This document shows, in pieces, positions 53,520 through 63,072 of a stretch of DNA of 64,000 nucleotides. The position numbers were made by a program, and so were the translations under genes. The stretch's first letter is position 1. Each line of letters begins with the position of its first letter. The stretch comes from Chrysophaeum taylorii (taxonomy: Eukaryota; Sar; Pelagophyceae; Pelagomonadales; Pelagomonadaceae). The notes under the pieces were generated by a model, which saw only the letters and a list, made by a program, of their open reading frames with translations, was not told the origin of the DNA and did no database searches. The stretch lies in assembly GCA_029834535.1 (NCBI GenBank), contig JAQMWT010000555.1:185381-249380 (forward strand). The letters run 5' to 3'.

Positions 53520-54396
53520 GGAACTTCGAAACTTGCGGCAGTCCCTCTTAAAGTGATGATCCTTGCAGCAGCCGCCAAAAGGACATTGGGTCGTGCGTCG
53601 GAATCGAGGAGAGCCAGGGTGTTGGGAAAGGGGAGCGTCTAGGGTAGGTCAGTTGGAAGAGTCTGAAGTCGTGGCTGACGACGCGGCGGATAGCGCGACG
53701 GTAGTGGTTGTGCATGCCCTCTAAATTGTTTGTTGTTGAACTTCTCAAGGGTACAACCACAGTCGTCGGTACGAAACGCGAGACGATAAAACAAAGCCAG
53801 TAAGAGGCTTGAAGCACGATGCACGTAGTCAAATGCGAGGGCACACTCGAGGGTGCGGCGGATCAGGTACAATGCCGAGCAACTTGTATACTCCGATGAT
53901 GAATGTGTTGAGGAAGTTCGCAAGATCATCAATATGGTTGCACAAACCAAGGAATGCAATGAAGCAATAGCGGATGGAGCTACGCGGTTCCCGTGGCCCA
54001 TGTAGATATCGGTAGTGCGCTCATAAAGTCGCGTGAAGTTCATGTCGCGGTTTTCATGGATATCAACGTTGTTGTTGCTAAAATCTCTTCTTCAGAGCAG
54101 CGAGATGCTGAGATGCTAGTCCAAGTATCGTTGGTCGAGATAACGTGATCGCCGGTAGAAAAGATCATGTTCTCAAGACGACGTCGTGTCCATTGGTGGG
54201 GAACAAAAAAAAAAAAATGTCGCTCACCGCTGAAGGCATCAAGTTTTTTTTGGCGAAAGTTTGCAAGCTTGAATTTCGATCGAGGACATGATAGACGACA
54301 ACGAACCGAACACGGAACAAAAAACTGAAGCCGATGAGGAGGAGTCGCCACGAAGTCAAGCACACAGGCTTGACCGTAGCGAACACCTGCTGCCAT
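53520..54396 (-). pseudogene. Copia 2 gag remnant with zinc knuckle
   Basis: The frame near 54260-54220 reads KLDAFSGERHFFFFVP, then pieces such as MIFSTGDHVISTNDTW. Further on (54043-53639) is a Leu/Ser-rich frame ending EKFNNKQFRG. Near 53590-53540 is CPFGGCCKDHHFKRDC, a zinc knuckle of the C-x4-C-x4-H-x4-C type. Frames vary; not functional. Confidence 0.5.
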
Positions 54397-54481
54397 GTGA
54401 CAACTGGAATGGGGATGTGAGAACTATAATGGGGATGCAGGGGTAATAGCTTCCTCACAGGATTACTTGCACATTAGATGA

Positions 54482-54545
54482 TGTATAAGGCCTCGGTGTC
54501 TTCTTCATCCTCAACCTCCATCTCATCATTTCGTTAGTGGTTTCG
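54482..54545. mobile_element. tiny hAT-like fragment
   Basis: GGCCTCGGTGTCTTCTTCAT and CCTCAACCTCCATCTC match copies A-C near 640-690. It abuts the truncated Copia 2 LTR. Confidence 0.5.
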
Positions 54546-55440
54546 CAAAAACCCCGCGCTGGGAATCATGGGGTTCGGCAGAACGCGACGGGAGTCAATT
54601 CTTCGTAGACCAACACGTCCGCGGCCTGCGACGCTTTTGCACGACCTCGCAGAAGACCGCGGTCCGCCATCAACACTCCTCGCCCCTCCAACTGCGAGAT
54701 TTTGTTTCCTCTGTGATTCCGCACCGGCTCCTGAGGGGCCACAACAAGCCCTTTCACCCAGCCCAAACCGCGGGTGATACCACCACCGACGCTCCCCGAT
54801 CTCAGAGCGTAAACACTCGCGCCATCTCCAAAGCGCCAGAGACAGAGCCTATACCCATCGTCCGCAAGTCTCAGCTCGGCCGCGATGCCGCCATCCGAGT
54901 CATAGAGCTTGGTGGAGGCATGAAGACCGCAGGCCGAAAAAAATCGCGGCGTGGTTGGACGTCAGCTAAACAGCGGTCGCAAAAAAAGGATGTCGGGGCC
55001 GAGGAGATAATCAAGGCGCACGCGCCGCCGCCAAGGCCGCCGCCGGAGTTTCCGCGCAAGGAGGCCTTCCTTGCTGCCCAACGGGGGAAATGAATTTGAG
55101 AAGAAGATCATGGACGAGTGCAACAAGAAGTGGGTGGAAAACTCGGTCAGGCATACGACGAGAGGAAGCTTCTTCGTACCTCGAGCAGGCTGTCAGCAAC
55201 GTCGAGGGCTACTCAGTCGAGAAGATCAAGCAGATGCTCGAGACCCAGAATCTCGGACCGTTCACCACCCGGGACGAACGCCGGAAAGATCATCACCTCA
55301 GTACGGTAGTTCAAGATCCAACTCGCCTGGCTCCCCGAGAGCCTTAAGTTCGCACCCGGTGATGAGAAGAGAACGCCTGCACGCCGCCACCACCCAAGAA
55401 CAAGAAGAAGAAAGTTGACGATGTATTCAGACTCAACCCC
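54546..55440 (+). pseudogene. T2-related sequence with Lys-rich coding frames
   Basis: 54560-54740 matches the T2 region that encodes the DQHVRGLRR block and the CDSAPAPxGP block. The frame then continues into non-T2 coding (54713-55093): RKSQLGRDAAIRVIELGGG, KKSRRGWTSAKQRSQKKDVG. Another frame (55090-55347) has YLEQAVSNVEGYSVEKIKQM and LETQNLGPFTTRDER. These may be the missing part of the T2 protein, or a captured gene. A basic, Pro-rich linker separates the two parts. No family is recognised. Confidence 0.4.
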
Positions 55441-55489
55441 CCCAGACGGGCAAGGACGTTGCCGGCTCCTGGCTCGCCTCGGTCGCTCA

Positions 55490-55545
55490 TCTAACTAACT
55501 AACTAACTAACTAACTTCAGACCTCTCCCGAGCATGGTCGCTCAT
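55490..55545. repeat. module M, instance 3
   Basis: (TAAC)n, then TTCAGACCTCTCCCGAGCAT, followed by unrelated GGTCGCTCATCGGG. Confidence 0.75.
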
Positions 55546-55870
55546 CGGGTACCGCTTTCCCTCATTCAAGCTGCCAACACTACCTCAAGCCCGTGAGAGC
55601 CATAGCACTCAAACACCTCATCTAAACTATAAGGTGTTTGGGCTGTCCAGCATGTCCACCCGGAAGCATAGCAGAGCTCCACAGAAGTTCCGGTGTCGGG
55701 GGTACGCTTCAAAAACCGGAAAATCTCACTTGAAAGGGACCAATTTCGGACCGGTCAAATCGGACGATCGACCCCGCCGCTCAACCCCATATCTTCAGGG
55801 CTTTAAGAAAGGCAAGTTTTTGTTGTTGTTTTTTCGGCCCGTTAGTTAACGGCCCCGCTAATGCGGCCAG
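55546..55870. repeat. segment homologous to 29400-29690
   Basis: It shares GAGCTCCAC with GTTCCGG, CCAATTTCGGACCGG and CGACC-CCGCCGCTC blocks. A plus frame (55634-55849) reads MSTRKHSRAPQKFRCRGYAS but is not preserved at 29 kb, so coding is doubtful. Confidence 0.5.
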
Positions 55871-56078
55871 GGTGATTTATTTATTTTCCGCCTGACGTCT
55901 GTTCCTCCATCGACATCGTCCTCCGCCTCTATATACCGTGGCTCCTCCACCACCTCGTAGATGGAAAAGAGGGCCGTAGATTTCTGACCTCGGTGAGTTG
56001 AATGTGCCGTGGATACCAAGTTGCTTGACGACTAAACTGAAGAAAAGGATTATTGAGTGAATACGGAACGCTGGATGT
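55871..56078. mobile_element. hAT-like right-end fragment
   Basis: CCATCGACATCGTCCTCCGC, CTCCTCCACCACCTCG and GGTGAGTTGAATGTG resemble the right-end remnant at 59260-59345. It is short and diverged. Confidence 0.4.
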
Positions 56079-56610
56079 TTACGGCTGGGGTTGGACGTCG
56101 GTCATCTCGATGGCCTCGTCTACAGTTGCGTCGGCAGCATGATTTGGGACATCGACGGGCTCTGGCGCAGGACGCGAGGACTCGGCCTGCGCCGCGCGAC
56201 CGACGAGCAGCGATCTAACTACGTAACTAACTTCCGACCGCTCCCGAGCACGGGAGCCAGGCCGGTCCAGAATCACGGAGGTGTGTACCGTAGAGTGATC
56301 GTCAGGCTTGTCGGCACGCGACGCGGAGACTCGAGTCTCCGCGATGTGACTGACAAACCAACTCATCGCTAAGGTAGTAACAGTCTTTCTCAAATCGCAG
56401 GTATCCATACCAAAAAGGGACTGTAGCATTGTCATCGCGAATCATCACCGAAGTCGGTTGCACCACGATGATCTGAGTCAACCGAAGAAGAGAGACGTCG
56501 TGAAGAAGCTGCTCGCGGAGAGGTGTCTGGGCGCTCGCGGGCATCGATGCAGATGGCGTCTGGGGACGCGAGGACGTTGAAGTACCAGGCGTAGCGCGCG
56601 CGGGGGTCTA
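56079..56610 (-). pseudogene. unassigned minus-strand coding frames next to module M
   Basis: The frame 56544-56302 reads LLHDVSLLRLTQIIVVQPTS, then FWYGYLRFEKDCYYLSDELV. The frame 56435-56079 runs through module M (RPGSRARERSEVS) to an acidic tail. The VSHIAE piece is shared with 62.85 kb. It may be a decayed T2-related protein. Confidence 0.3.
56210..56285. repeat. module M, instance 4
   Basis: TAACTACGTAACTAACTTCC, then GCTCCCGAGCACGGGAGCC and AGGCCGG. The flank on the right (GTCAGGCTTGTCGGCACGCG, GATGTGACTGACAA) is shared with instance 5. Confidence 0.75.
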
Positions 56611-56699
56611 GGCTCCGTGCTGTGGGGTACCAGCACCAAGCATTGGGGTTGCCTCCGTCTGCCTACCGCTTCGGATGTTCCGGCTGTCGACTCCAGGAG

Positions 56700-57830
56700 G
56701 GCGGACGTCACCCAGTTCGGTTCGGGCGTCGACGACCGCAGCGCGGACACTTCTTGGTCGTACGGTTTTCTTCCCGAATCAACAAAACCCAAAAAAAATA
56801 TTCTCTCCGACGAGCTCGTCGAGAGGAGATGGGGTCAGCAGGGCAACGACACCTCGATGGCCGCGGTCGCGTGCCAAGTCGACGGGCATGTTCGCGTCCG
56901 CGCGGCGGGCGTCGGCACCGTACCGAATCAATAACCAAACCACATCGACATGACCATAGTAGCTAGCAAAAACGAAGCGGCGAGTGGTCGTTTCGAGCAG
57001 TCTGATTCACGTCTGCGCCGCGTTTCAGCAACAAGAGTCGGACGAGCGAAACGCGGCAGCTAGTGCACGCGAGCCAAAGCGGCGAGAGACCGTTGATGTT
57101 GGACGTCGGCACCAACGTCCGCGAGCAACAACCGATCCACGTGGCCGTTCATGCTCGCGACGCGAAGAGACGATAAACCGTCGACGAATAAAACGCGGTC
57201 GACGTCAGCGCCGTTCGCGAGCAATAATCAAACCACTTCAGCTCGGCCGTACCGGCTCGCGAGGTGAAGAGACGACAAACCGTCGTCGTCGATGGCGTGC
57301 TTGACGTCGGCACCATTCGCGAGCAATAACCGAACCACATCGACGTGGCCCTTGACGCTCGCCAGCCACAAAGGCGAGGTTCCTTCGCCGACGGCTTTGT
57401 TGGCGTCGGCGCCGAAAGTTGCAATCGGAGGACGACTCTGTGGCAGGCCGCGCGCAGAGCGGCGTGGCACCATCGTTCGTGGCGCGGTCGACGTCGACGC
57501 CGCTCGTCTCGAGCAGCAGGGCAACCACTTCGACGCGGCCGCGATGCCTCGTAAAGAGCCGAGAACCCGTTCATGCTTGTCCGGTTGACGTCGGCGCGAG
57601 CAGTAACCGCGCGAGAGTAAGATACGGGCGACAGCGAGGTGGCCGCCGAGGTTCGCCGCTATGAGGGGCGAGTCACCATCATCATCATCGACCTCGTTCA
57701 CGTCGTCGACGGCGCAAGAAGAAGAAGAAGAAGAAGAAGAATCGAGCAGCAGCCGCACGGCACCGACGTCGCCAGCCAAGCACGCAGCCTTCAGCATGGT
57801 GTTATCCTTCCAGAAAGATCTACTCTTTGT
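56700..57830 (-). pseudogene. ankyrin-repeat gene remnant 2
   Basis: From ATG near 57800: MLKAACLAGDVGAVRLLLDS, a poly-Ser stretch from (GAA)n at 57718-57741, then DDGDSPLIAANLGGHLAVAR. A frameshift follows; later GTSPLWLASVKGHVDVVRLL with NGADVKHAIDDDGLSSLHLA. The tail EENRTTKKCPRCGRRRPNRTG is at 56770-56708. At least three frame changes are required. It is a paralogue of the intact gene at 59481-60554 and more complete than remnant 1. Confidence 0.65.
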
Positions 57831-57880
57831 ACATGCATAATAATCCTCGCGCGAAATAATAAATAATCCTGTTGATGGAA

Positions 57881-57975
57881 TCAACAGCTACGAATATATA
57901 ACAATAAATAATATATAATATAAAGCAAATCAACAGCTACGAATATATAACAATAAATAATATATAATATAAATA
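57881..57975. repeat. 49-bp tandem duplication, AT-rich
   Basis: TCAACAGCTACGAATATATA followed by an AATAATATATAATATAAA tract occurs twice, starting at 57881 and 57930. It lies upstream of ankyrin remnant 2 on its strand. Confidence 0.9.
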
Positions 57976-58099
57976 AAATCGAATAATTCGTCCGACCGTC
58001 CACCCAACATATAGAAAAATTAAATTGTCATCCGACCGTCCGACCGGTATAGAAAAATAAAATACTCGTGTTGGGTTGAAGCTTAAACTACTATCTTGC

Positions 58100-58535
58100 C
58101 GATCTTAACATATCTTGCGTGCGTGCTTGCCATAGAGAAATGATGACGACGCCTCCTGGGACGAGCCGCGGCGTCTCGTGCCTAAAGAGCGCCGCGACAC
58201 CGAGGGACGCGCGCGGCTTGCGCGGCACCGCCCGAACGAAGCTCAGAAGCAGCAGAAGCAGCGGAAGCACCGCGACCTCGACGCGGACCAAGACCGACAT
58301 CGCGTGGGAGCGTGCGGCAAGACTAGGAAAAGGAGCGCGACCGAGCGCGAGAGCCTCGTGCTACCGCGCGGCCGCAACACGAGGAAGAGCAACGCGACCG
58401 ACCGCGAGAGCGTCGTGCTACCGGGCAGCCGCAACGGTAGGAAAAGGACCGCGAGCGCGCGCGACAGCGTCGTGCTACCGCGCCGTCGCAACACTATTGA
58501 AAGCAGCTCCCGCGCGGGCCCAACACTCTTGAAAT
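58100..58535 (+). repeat. coding-like region with 57-bp tandem repeats
   Basis: Three units of 57 bp (58320-58495) share GTGCTACCG with GCCGCAAC. One plus frame reads RESLVLPRGRNTRKSNATD with RESVVLPGSRNGRKRT; the other reads ASCYRAAAT repeats. The first frame also has KERRDTEGRARLARHRPNE upstream. The 19-residue period suggests a low-complexity protein or a minisatellite. No ATG opens the favoured frame. Confidence 0.5.
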
Positions 58536-58576
58536 GGAACCTTCCACACCGTCCGTCTACTATTGTCGGAGTATGA

Positions 58577-58732
58577 AATGGAACCCCCCCGCCGGCATAT
58601 CACACGTTGGTGCACGGCTTCAATCCCGACGACAAGACGTACTGGGCCATATCAAAGCCGAAGAAATCCGCACCCTTTCTCGAAGACGCCGGAATCTTCC
58701 TCGAAAAAACCAACATCCAGCCCATCTCCTAA
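58577..58732 (+). CDS. short exon-like ORF
   Basis: The frame reads PPPAYHTLVHGFNPDDKTYW, then AISKPKKSAPFLEDAGIFLE and KTNIQPIS-stop. It looks like the last exon of a gene, because no ATG opens it and it follows a stop at 58574. No family is recognised. Confidence 0.3.
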   Translation, partial: NGTPPPAYHTLVHGFNPDDKTYWAISKPKKSAPFLEDAGIFLEKTNIQPIS

Positions 58733-58919
58733 CCAGCATATCACCTCTCGAACACAAACCAACACACCTTCGCAAAACCCTCATCGCATTATTCATTACA
58801 ACCCCCAGCATTTGCCCTACGTCACGTCACATTCGGCAACGCACTTATTAAACGGATAGTGACCCATCAACAACCCCATCGTTTAGCCCTCCTTACTTAA
58901 AATTAGTCAGCAGCATGTT

Positions 58920-59395
58920 TGTTCACTTTACCCTTCTTCCAGAAGAGATGGTGGTCTCGGCGGCGTTTTTGGACTCACGGCTTCCTTTTCTTCGTCGCCC
59001 CCCTTGGTGAGCTGTTGACGGTCCAGCTCCGGATGCTTATCCTTGCGGCCGGGTCATCTCTATCTGGCTGCACTCGGCGTCTCTCGCCCCTTTTTGGGTC
59101 TCTCGCTCTCAGCACAGGGTACACACATGCGCTGCCTGCGGCCAGGATAATTTGATTTTCAGCCAGACGCTGTCTGTCCCACGCCTTATTAGATAGACCT
59201 AGGTGCACGTCCAAGCGAGCTGCCCCAGCCGGCTCGTTCTCGCGCTCCACCTAGTGTTCCGCCTCTTCCTCCTCATCATCATCCTCCGCATCTCGAGGTA
59301 CTACTACTACTGCGGCTCCACCACCACCTCGCTTCGAGTTGAATGTGAAGTGAATACGACGTAGGTGCCGAAGTGAAAAGAAGCATTTTTTAGTG
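58920..59395. mobile_element. truncated hAT-like right half
   Basis: It matches 2830-4290 of copy A with deletions: CTTGGTGAGCTGTTG, GGATACACACA-like GGTACACACATGCG, CGGCTCGTTCTCGCG, CCTCCTCATCATCATCCTCC and a terminal GTGAAGTGAA. It is older than copies A-C. Confidence 0.6.
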
Positions 59396-59480
59396 ACCAG
59401 CGTTTAGGCCCCGCGTCGGCGGCTGCAGCAGCAGCAGCAGCACGATATTTGGGTCGTCGACGACGGGCTTTGGACCCGGC

Positions 59481-60554
59481 CTACACGCGTCGACGACGAC
59501 TGCAGCGCGGACACTTCTTGGTCGTGCGGTTTTCTTCCCGAACCAACACAAACCGAAAACCAATATCCTCTCCGACGAGCTCGTCGAGAGGAGATCGGGT
59601 CAGCGCGGCAACGACACCTCGATGGCCGCGAATTCGCGCGAGGTCGACGGGCGTGTTGCCATTCACATCCACGCGGCGGGCGTCGGCACCGTACCCAATC
59701 AACAACCGAACCACGTCGACGCGGCCGGCGCAGCTAGCATAATGAAGCGCCGTGGCACCGTTGTTGTCCCTGGCACGGTCGACGTCGGCGCCCTTTTCGA
59801 GCAGCAACCGAACCACTTTGACCTCGCCCGTTAGCGCGGCGAGATGAAGTGGCGTGTCGCCGACGTCCATGGCGCGGTTGACGTCTGCTCCGCCTTTTTC
59901 GAGCAACGACCGAACCACTTCCGAGTGACCGTTCCGGCTCGCCGCACACAGCGCCGAACGACCGCCGCTAGCGGTCCTGTTGGCGTCGGCGCCGTGCGAG
60001 AGTAACAACCCGACGATGGCGACAAAGCCTTTATCGGCGGCCGCGCAGAGCGGAGTAACGCCGTCGTTCGTGGCGCGGTTCGCGTCGACGGTCGGCTCCC
60101 GCAAAAGCGCCGATACAATTTTCGCGTGGCCGTGCTGGCTCGCGACGTACAACGCCGTGTACCCGTCGTTGCTTCTTCCGTTAACGTCGGCGCCGTTCGC
60201 GAGCAACAACTGAGTAACAGAAAGGTTGCCGTGCGAGCTAGCGACGTACAACGACGAGAATCCCTCGTTGCTCGTCTCGTTCACGTCAGCGCCCTTCGCG
60301 ACCAACAGGCGCGCGACCTCGACGTGGCCGCGCGCGCTCGCGGCATAGAGCGCGGAACAACCGTCATCAGCGGTCTGGTTCACTTCGGCGCCGCGGGAGA
60401 TTAATAATCGGACGAGATCGACATACCCATGCATGCTCGCCACCATGAGAGGCGAAACGTTATCATCAGTGATAGCGTCGGAACAACCACAACCAGAAGA
60501 ATCAAGCAGCCGCCGCACTGCGCGCACATCTCCGCTCAAGCACGCGTCCAGCAT
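59481..60554 (-). CDS. ankyrin-repeat protein, 357 residues, with CxxC tail
   Basis: The start is the ATG in MLDACLSGDVRAVRRLLDSS; the frame opens 18 bases earlier at a TTG. About ten ankyrin repeats of roughly 33 residues follow, with clear SPLMVASMHGYVDLVRLLIS and TPLHLAALTGEVKVVRLLLE consensus and GADVN loops. The last repeat leads into ENRTTKKCPRCSRRRRV, a basic tail with one CxxC that is conserved in the two broken paralogues. Ankyrin arrays bind proteins; the tail could bind metal if another exon supplies more Cys, but I see none downstream. Intronless, no lesions. The role is probably a scaffold or interaction protein; target unknown. Confidence 0.8.
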   Translation of the reverse strand: MLDACLSGDVRAVRRLLDSSGCGCSDAITDDNVSPLMVASMHGYVDLVRLLISRGAEVNQTADDGCSALYAASARGHVEVARLLVAKGADVNETSNEGFSSLYVASSHGNLSVTQLLLANGADVNGRSNDGYTALYVASQHGHAKIVSALLREPTVDANRATNDGVTPLCAAADKGFVAIVGLLLSHGADANRTASGGRSALCAASRNGHSEVVRSLLEKGGADVNRAMDVGDTPLHLAALTGEVKVVRLLLEKGADVDRARDNNGATALHYASCAGRVDVVRLLIGYGADARRVDVNGNTPVDLARIRGHRGVVAALTRSPLDELVGEDIGFRFVLVREENRTTKKCPRCSRRRRV

Positions 60555-60617
60555 TCTTTCTTTCTTACACAACGCTGCTGTTGCCTGTTGGCGACGCCTC
60601 TCTCTACCCTAGCCCCA

Positions 60618-61600
60618 ATCTCTCTCTAACCCTAGTAAGTTCAGTCTGGCCAGTAAGTTCAGTCTGGCCAGTAAGTTCACCTAGTCCAAATCTCTAACCC
60701 TAGTAAGAGTTCGGCGTAACGACTGCTCACACCCACTCCTTCGAGAGCTCGTCGCTCTCCCCTCCGCCAATCTAAGCTCCTATGATCCGCACACGCCGCT
60801 AACCTTTGAGTTTACTCTAAAACCCCCAGTAAGTTCGCGCACTTGGTCTCCGTAAGTTCACCTGGTCTCCGTAAGTTCACCTAGTCCCAATCTCAAACCC
60901 CAGCAAGTAACTTCACCTGGTCCCAGTAAGTTCACCTACAGTGCGCGTGTAGACGCCGGGAGGGGGCTTATCGGTCGATATTGCGCAGCACGCGTGGGGT
61001 AGGGTGGAGTCGTCGACTCAGAAGAGCATATCCTCGGGGTTGCCGACTCGACAGAGAGCCACGTAGAGCAGCTGGACGTGGTGGCAGAAGACGGGCAAGA
61101 GGACGCCAACTTCGCGGGGCGTCTGTCTGCCTCTGGCTCTTGTTGATCGTTTGGCGTCGGCGGGCCTTAAGGGATACAGATTGGAGGAGCCTCGGCGACA
61201 ACGACACGATCAATGATGTATCTGGTACCGATGCAGTGGCCGTGCGACGGGTCTAGGTTGCGAAGACTTTAAGCTCGCGATCAAAATCAGCATGCCGTTG
61301 GCTGTCAGGGAGTTGAAAAAAAACTCGACTGTAAAGAGCGAGGCGTCGTCTTCCGACCCAACCTAGTCGGCCGAAAAGAACTCCGACGCCTCGTCTCCGG
61401 GAAAAAAAGGCCGCGGTCATTCATGCGCGCGTTGTCAGCATCGACAACATCGTTTCGACGGGGCGTGAGAATGGCGCGCTGGCTAAAAGAGCCGCCGCGG
61501 GTCGTGGAAACAGTCTGCGAGGTCGCCGTAGACGGCTTGGAGGATCAATGTCTGGCTCTCGCGCCTACCTGATCCTTACCCTAAATCGGGGGCGATGACC
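60618..61600 (-). mobile_element. Helitron-like fragment, copy 2, with AGTAAGTTCACC array
   Basis: Homologous to 11480-12485 in order and orientation. The array (60630-60945) has GTAAGTTCACCTGGTCTCC and CCAGTAAGTTC units in a different arrangement from copy 1. The rest covers the helicase remnant. It ends near CCTGATCCTTACCCTAAATC, shared by both copies. Confidence 0.55.
60950..61560 (-). pseudogene. Pif1/Helitron-type helicase C-terminal remnant, copy 2
   Basis: The minus strand carries RRQTINKSQRQT and VGVLLPVFCHHVQLLYVALC with RVGNPEDMLF. Upstream, the EFLSAD-type block and EDDASLFTVEF are shared with copy 1. It contains different small indels from copy 1, so the two decayed independently. 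Confidence 0.65.
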
Positions 61601-61640
61601 CCGACTAGGTCCCGCGTACTTATCTCCGCTCGTCAGGCAC

Positions 61641-61905
61641 ATCCCTCATACCCCACAAACCCACCCACATCCTTCATGCTCCCCCCACACACCCCCCTCT
61701 TAGCAGTCGACATTTAAAGACAAACAAACACCCCACAAACCCACCCACATCCTTCATGCTCCCCGCACACACCCCCCTCTTAGCAGTCGACATTTAAAGA
61801 CAAACAAACACCCACACACCCCCCTCTTAGCAGTCGACATTTAAAGACAAACAAACAAACATCCCTCCTACCCCACAAAACCACCCACATCCTTCATGCC
61901 CCCCA
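61641..61905. repeat. 80-bp tandem array
   Basis: Units of CCCACAAACCCACCCACATC, CTTCATGCTCCCC, CACACACCCCCCTCTTAGCA and GTCGACATTTAAAGACAAAC start at 61651 and 61731. A partial third unit follows, then a diverged fourth. Confidence 0.85.
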
Positions 61906-62679
61906 CACACAGCCCCTGTGGCAGTAACGCCCATTTCCCCCACTTGCCTGCCTGCCACCTGACTTACCCTGATTGTTGCCCTGGTATTGACCTTGCATTT
62001 ATGGGGGGGTGTCATCTCGACACCTTCACCTGCGCTTCCACTGGACCCAATGTACCGGGCATTTGTATTACTTTCTTGATGTCTTCTTGATATTACCCTG
62101 TTTTGATTGTCCGATTTCGTGATGGCGTGAGGTATTACGCTGAGATCGGGCGTGTGGTGGTTTCTCCCGCGGTTCGGGTTGGGAGGAAGGGTTGTTGAGG
62201 CCCCCGGTCCGGCCAGGAGGGGCGGGTATCTGAGAAAACCACTACAGTGGTCTCAGAAACGGGAATCGATAGTCCAACTCCCGGACTATCGATCTCCTGT
62301 TTTTCGGCGGCGAGTCGGTTCGTAACGGTCGAGTGAGTGCGAAGCCGACGCATTTGTGGGTGAAGATCCAGAGGATCACGGGTACCGCGGCGAGGTTCAT
62401 TTTACGTGATTCGGATCGAACGGGGAGCGGAGTCACTACGACTCATTTAGGCAAACATCGTAAGACCTACGAGGCAAAAGAAGAGTAAGCCCTAACCTAG
62501 CTCGCGCGAGGCAGACCACCACCTCCCTGACGGCGAGCGACAACACCGGGAAGGCCGTCCATATTCTTCACGCGCAAGGCAAGTGCTTCCGTAAGACCAG
62601 CGCACCGGTACAGCGCGCAGTAGTCAGACGGATGCCGGCAATTGTCGTCTGACGAAAAGAATACAACAAGTGAGTTGTG
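61906..62679. other. possible 5' LTR or leader of the right-edge retroelement
   Basis: No gene is supported. The palindromic GATAGTCC-AACTCCCGGACTATC lies at 62267-62292, which could be a hairpin in an LTR or leader. LTR limits cannot be set without the second copy, which is outside the window. Confidence 0.3.
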
Positions 62680-62970
62680 AACTAACTAACTAACTAACTT
62701 CAGACCTCTCCCGAGCATGGGAGCCAGGCCGGACCGACAGGAGCCAGCCCGGAATCACGGGCCTGTAGACGAGGAGCGCCGAAAGGTCGGTCGGCGGAGA
62801 GTGACCATCAAGCTTGTCGCCATGCGACGAGGAGACCGCGATGTGACTGACAACCAACTCGTCGATAACCTTCCGTCTTCTCCCCCCCGTCATACCCCGT
62901 CCCACTGCGAACGTTCCGGCTGCCAACCGGCCCGCCCGGGAGGCGATTAGGTGCCAACCTACGCTGGGAG
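62680..62970. repeat. module M, instance 5, with flank shared with 56.3 and 12.7 kb
   Basis: (TAAC)n, TTCAGACCTCTCCCGAGCAT, GGGAGCCAGGCCGGACCGAC. Then comes a segment like 56290-56370, and at 62830-62970 the complement of 12660-12780 (GGTTATCGACGAG, CGCCTCCCGxGxGGGCC). It sits between the putative LTR region and gag. Confidence 0.7.
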
Positions 62971-63072
62971 GGCGGATGCCCTCGCAAGGCTCATGATTCA
63001 TGAGGCACCGTCCTCCATCGCAACCTCAGTCGGCGATCCGGAACAAACCTATTATCCGGGCAAATCGCGATC

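Larger units (their letters stand above)
49944..54470 (-). mobile_element. Ty1/Copia-type retrotransposon remnant 2
   Basis: Both ends on the plus strand begin TGCAGGGGTAA followed within a few bases by CTTCCTCACA (49944 and 54436), which I read as the shared 3' tip of the two LTRs. At the 5' side only about 30 bp of LTR remain before a hAT-like fragment. Pol ends at a stop at 50156 and gag lies near 54.4-53.5 kb,,as expected for a minus-strand Copia. The integrase part (about 53.0-51.6 kb) is too decayed to read. Confidence 0.65.

Noticed and set aside
59481-59530. KKCPRC tail as the start of a MYND zinc finger
   Set aside because: No following YCxxxCQ or HK motif is found in any frame within about 200 bp downstream in any of the three paralogues.
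61906-62679. Exact LTR boundaries for the right-edge retroelement
   Set aside because: Only one side is in the window, so ends cannot be set by comparison.
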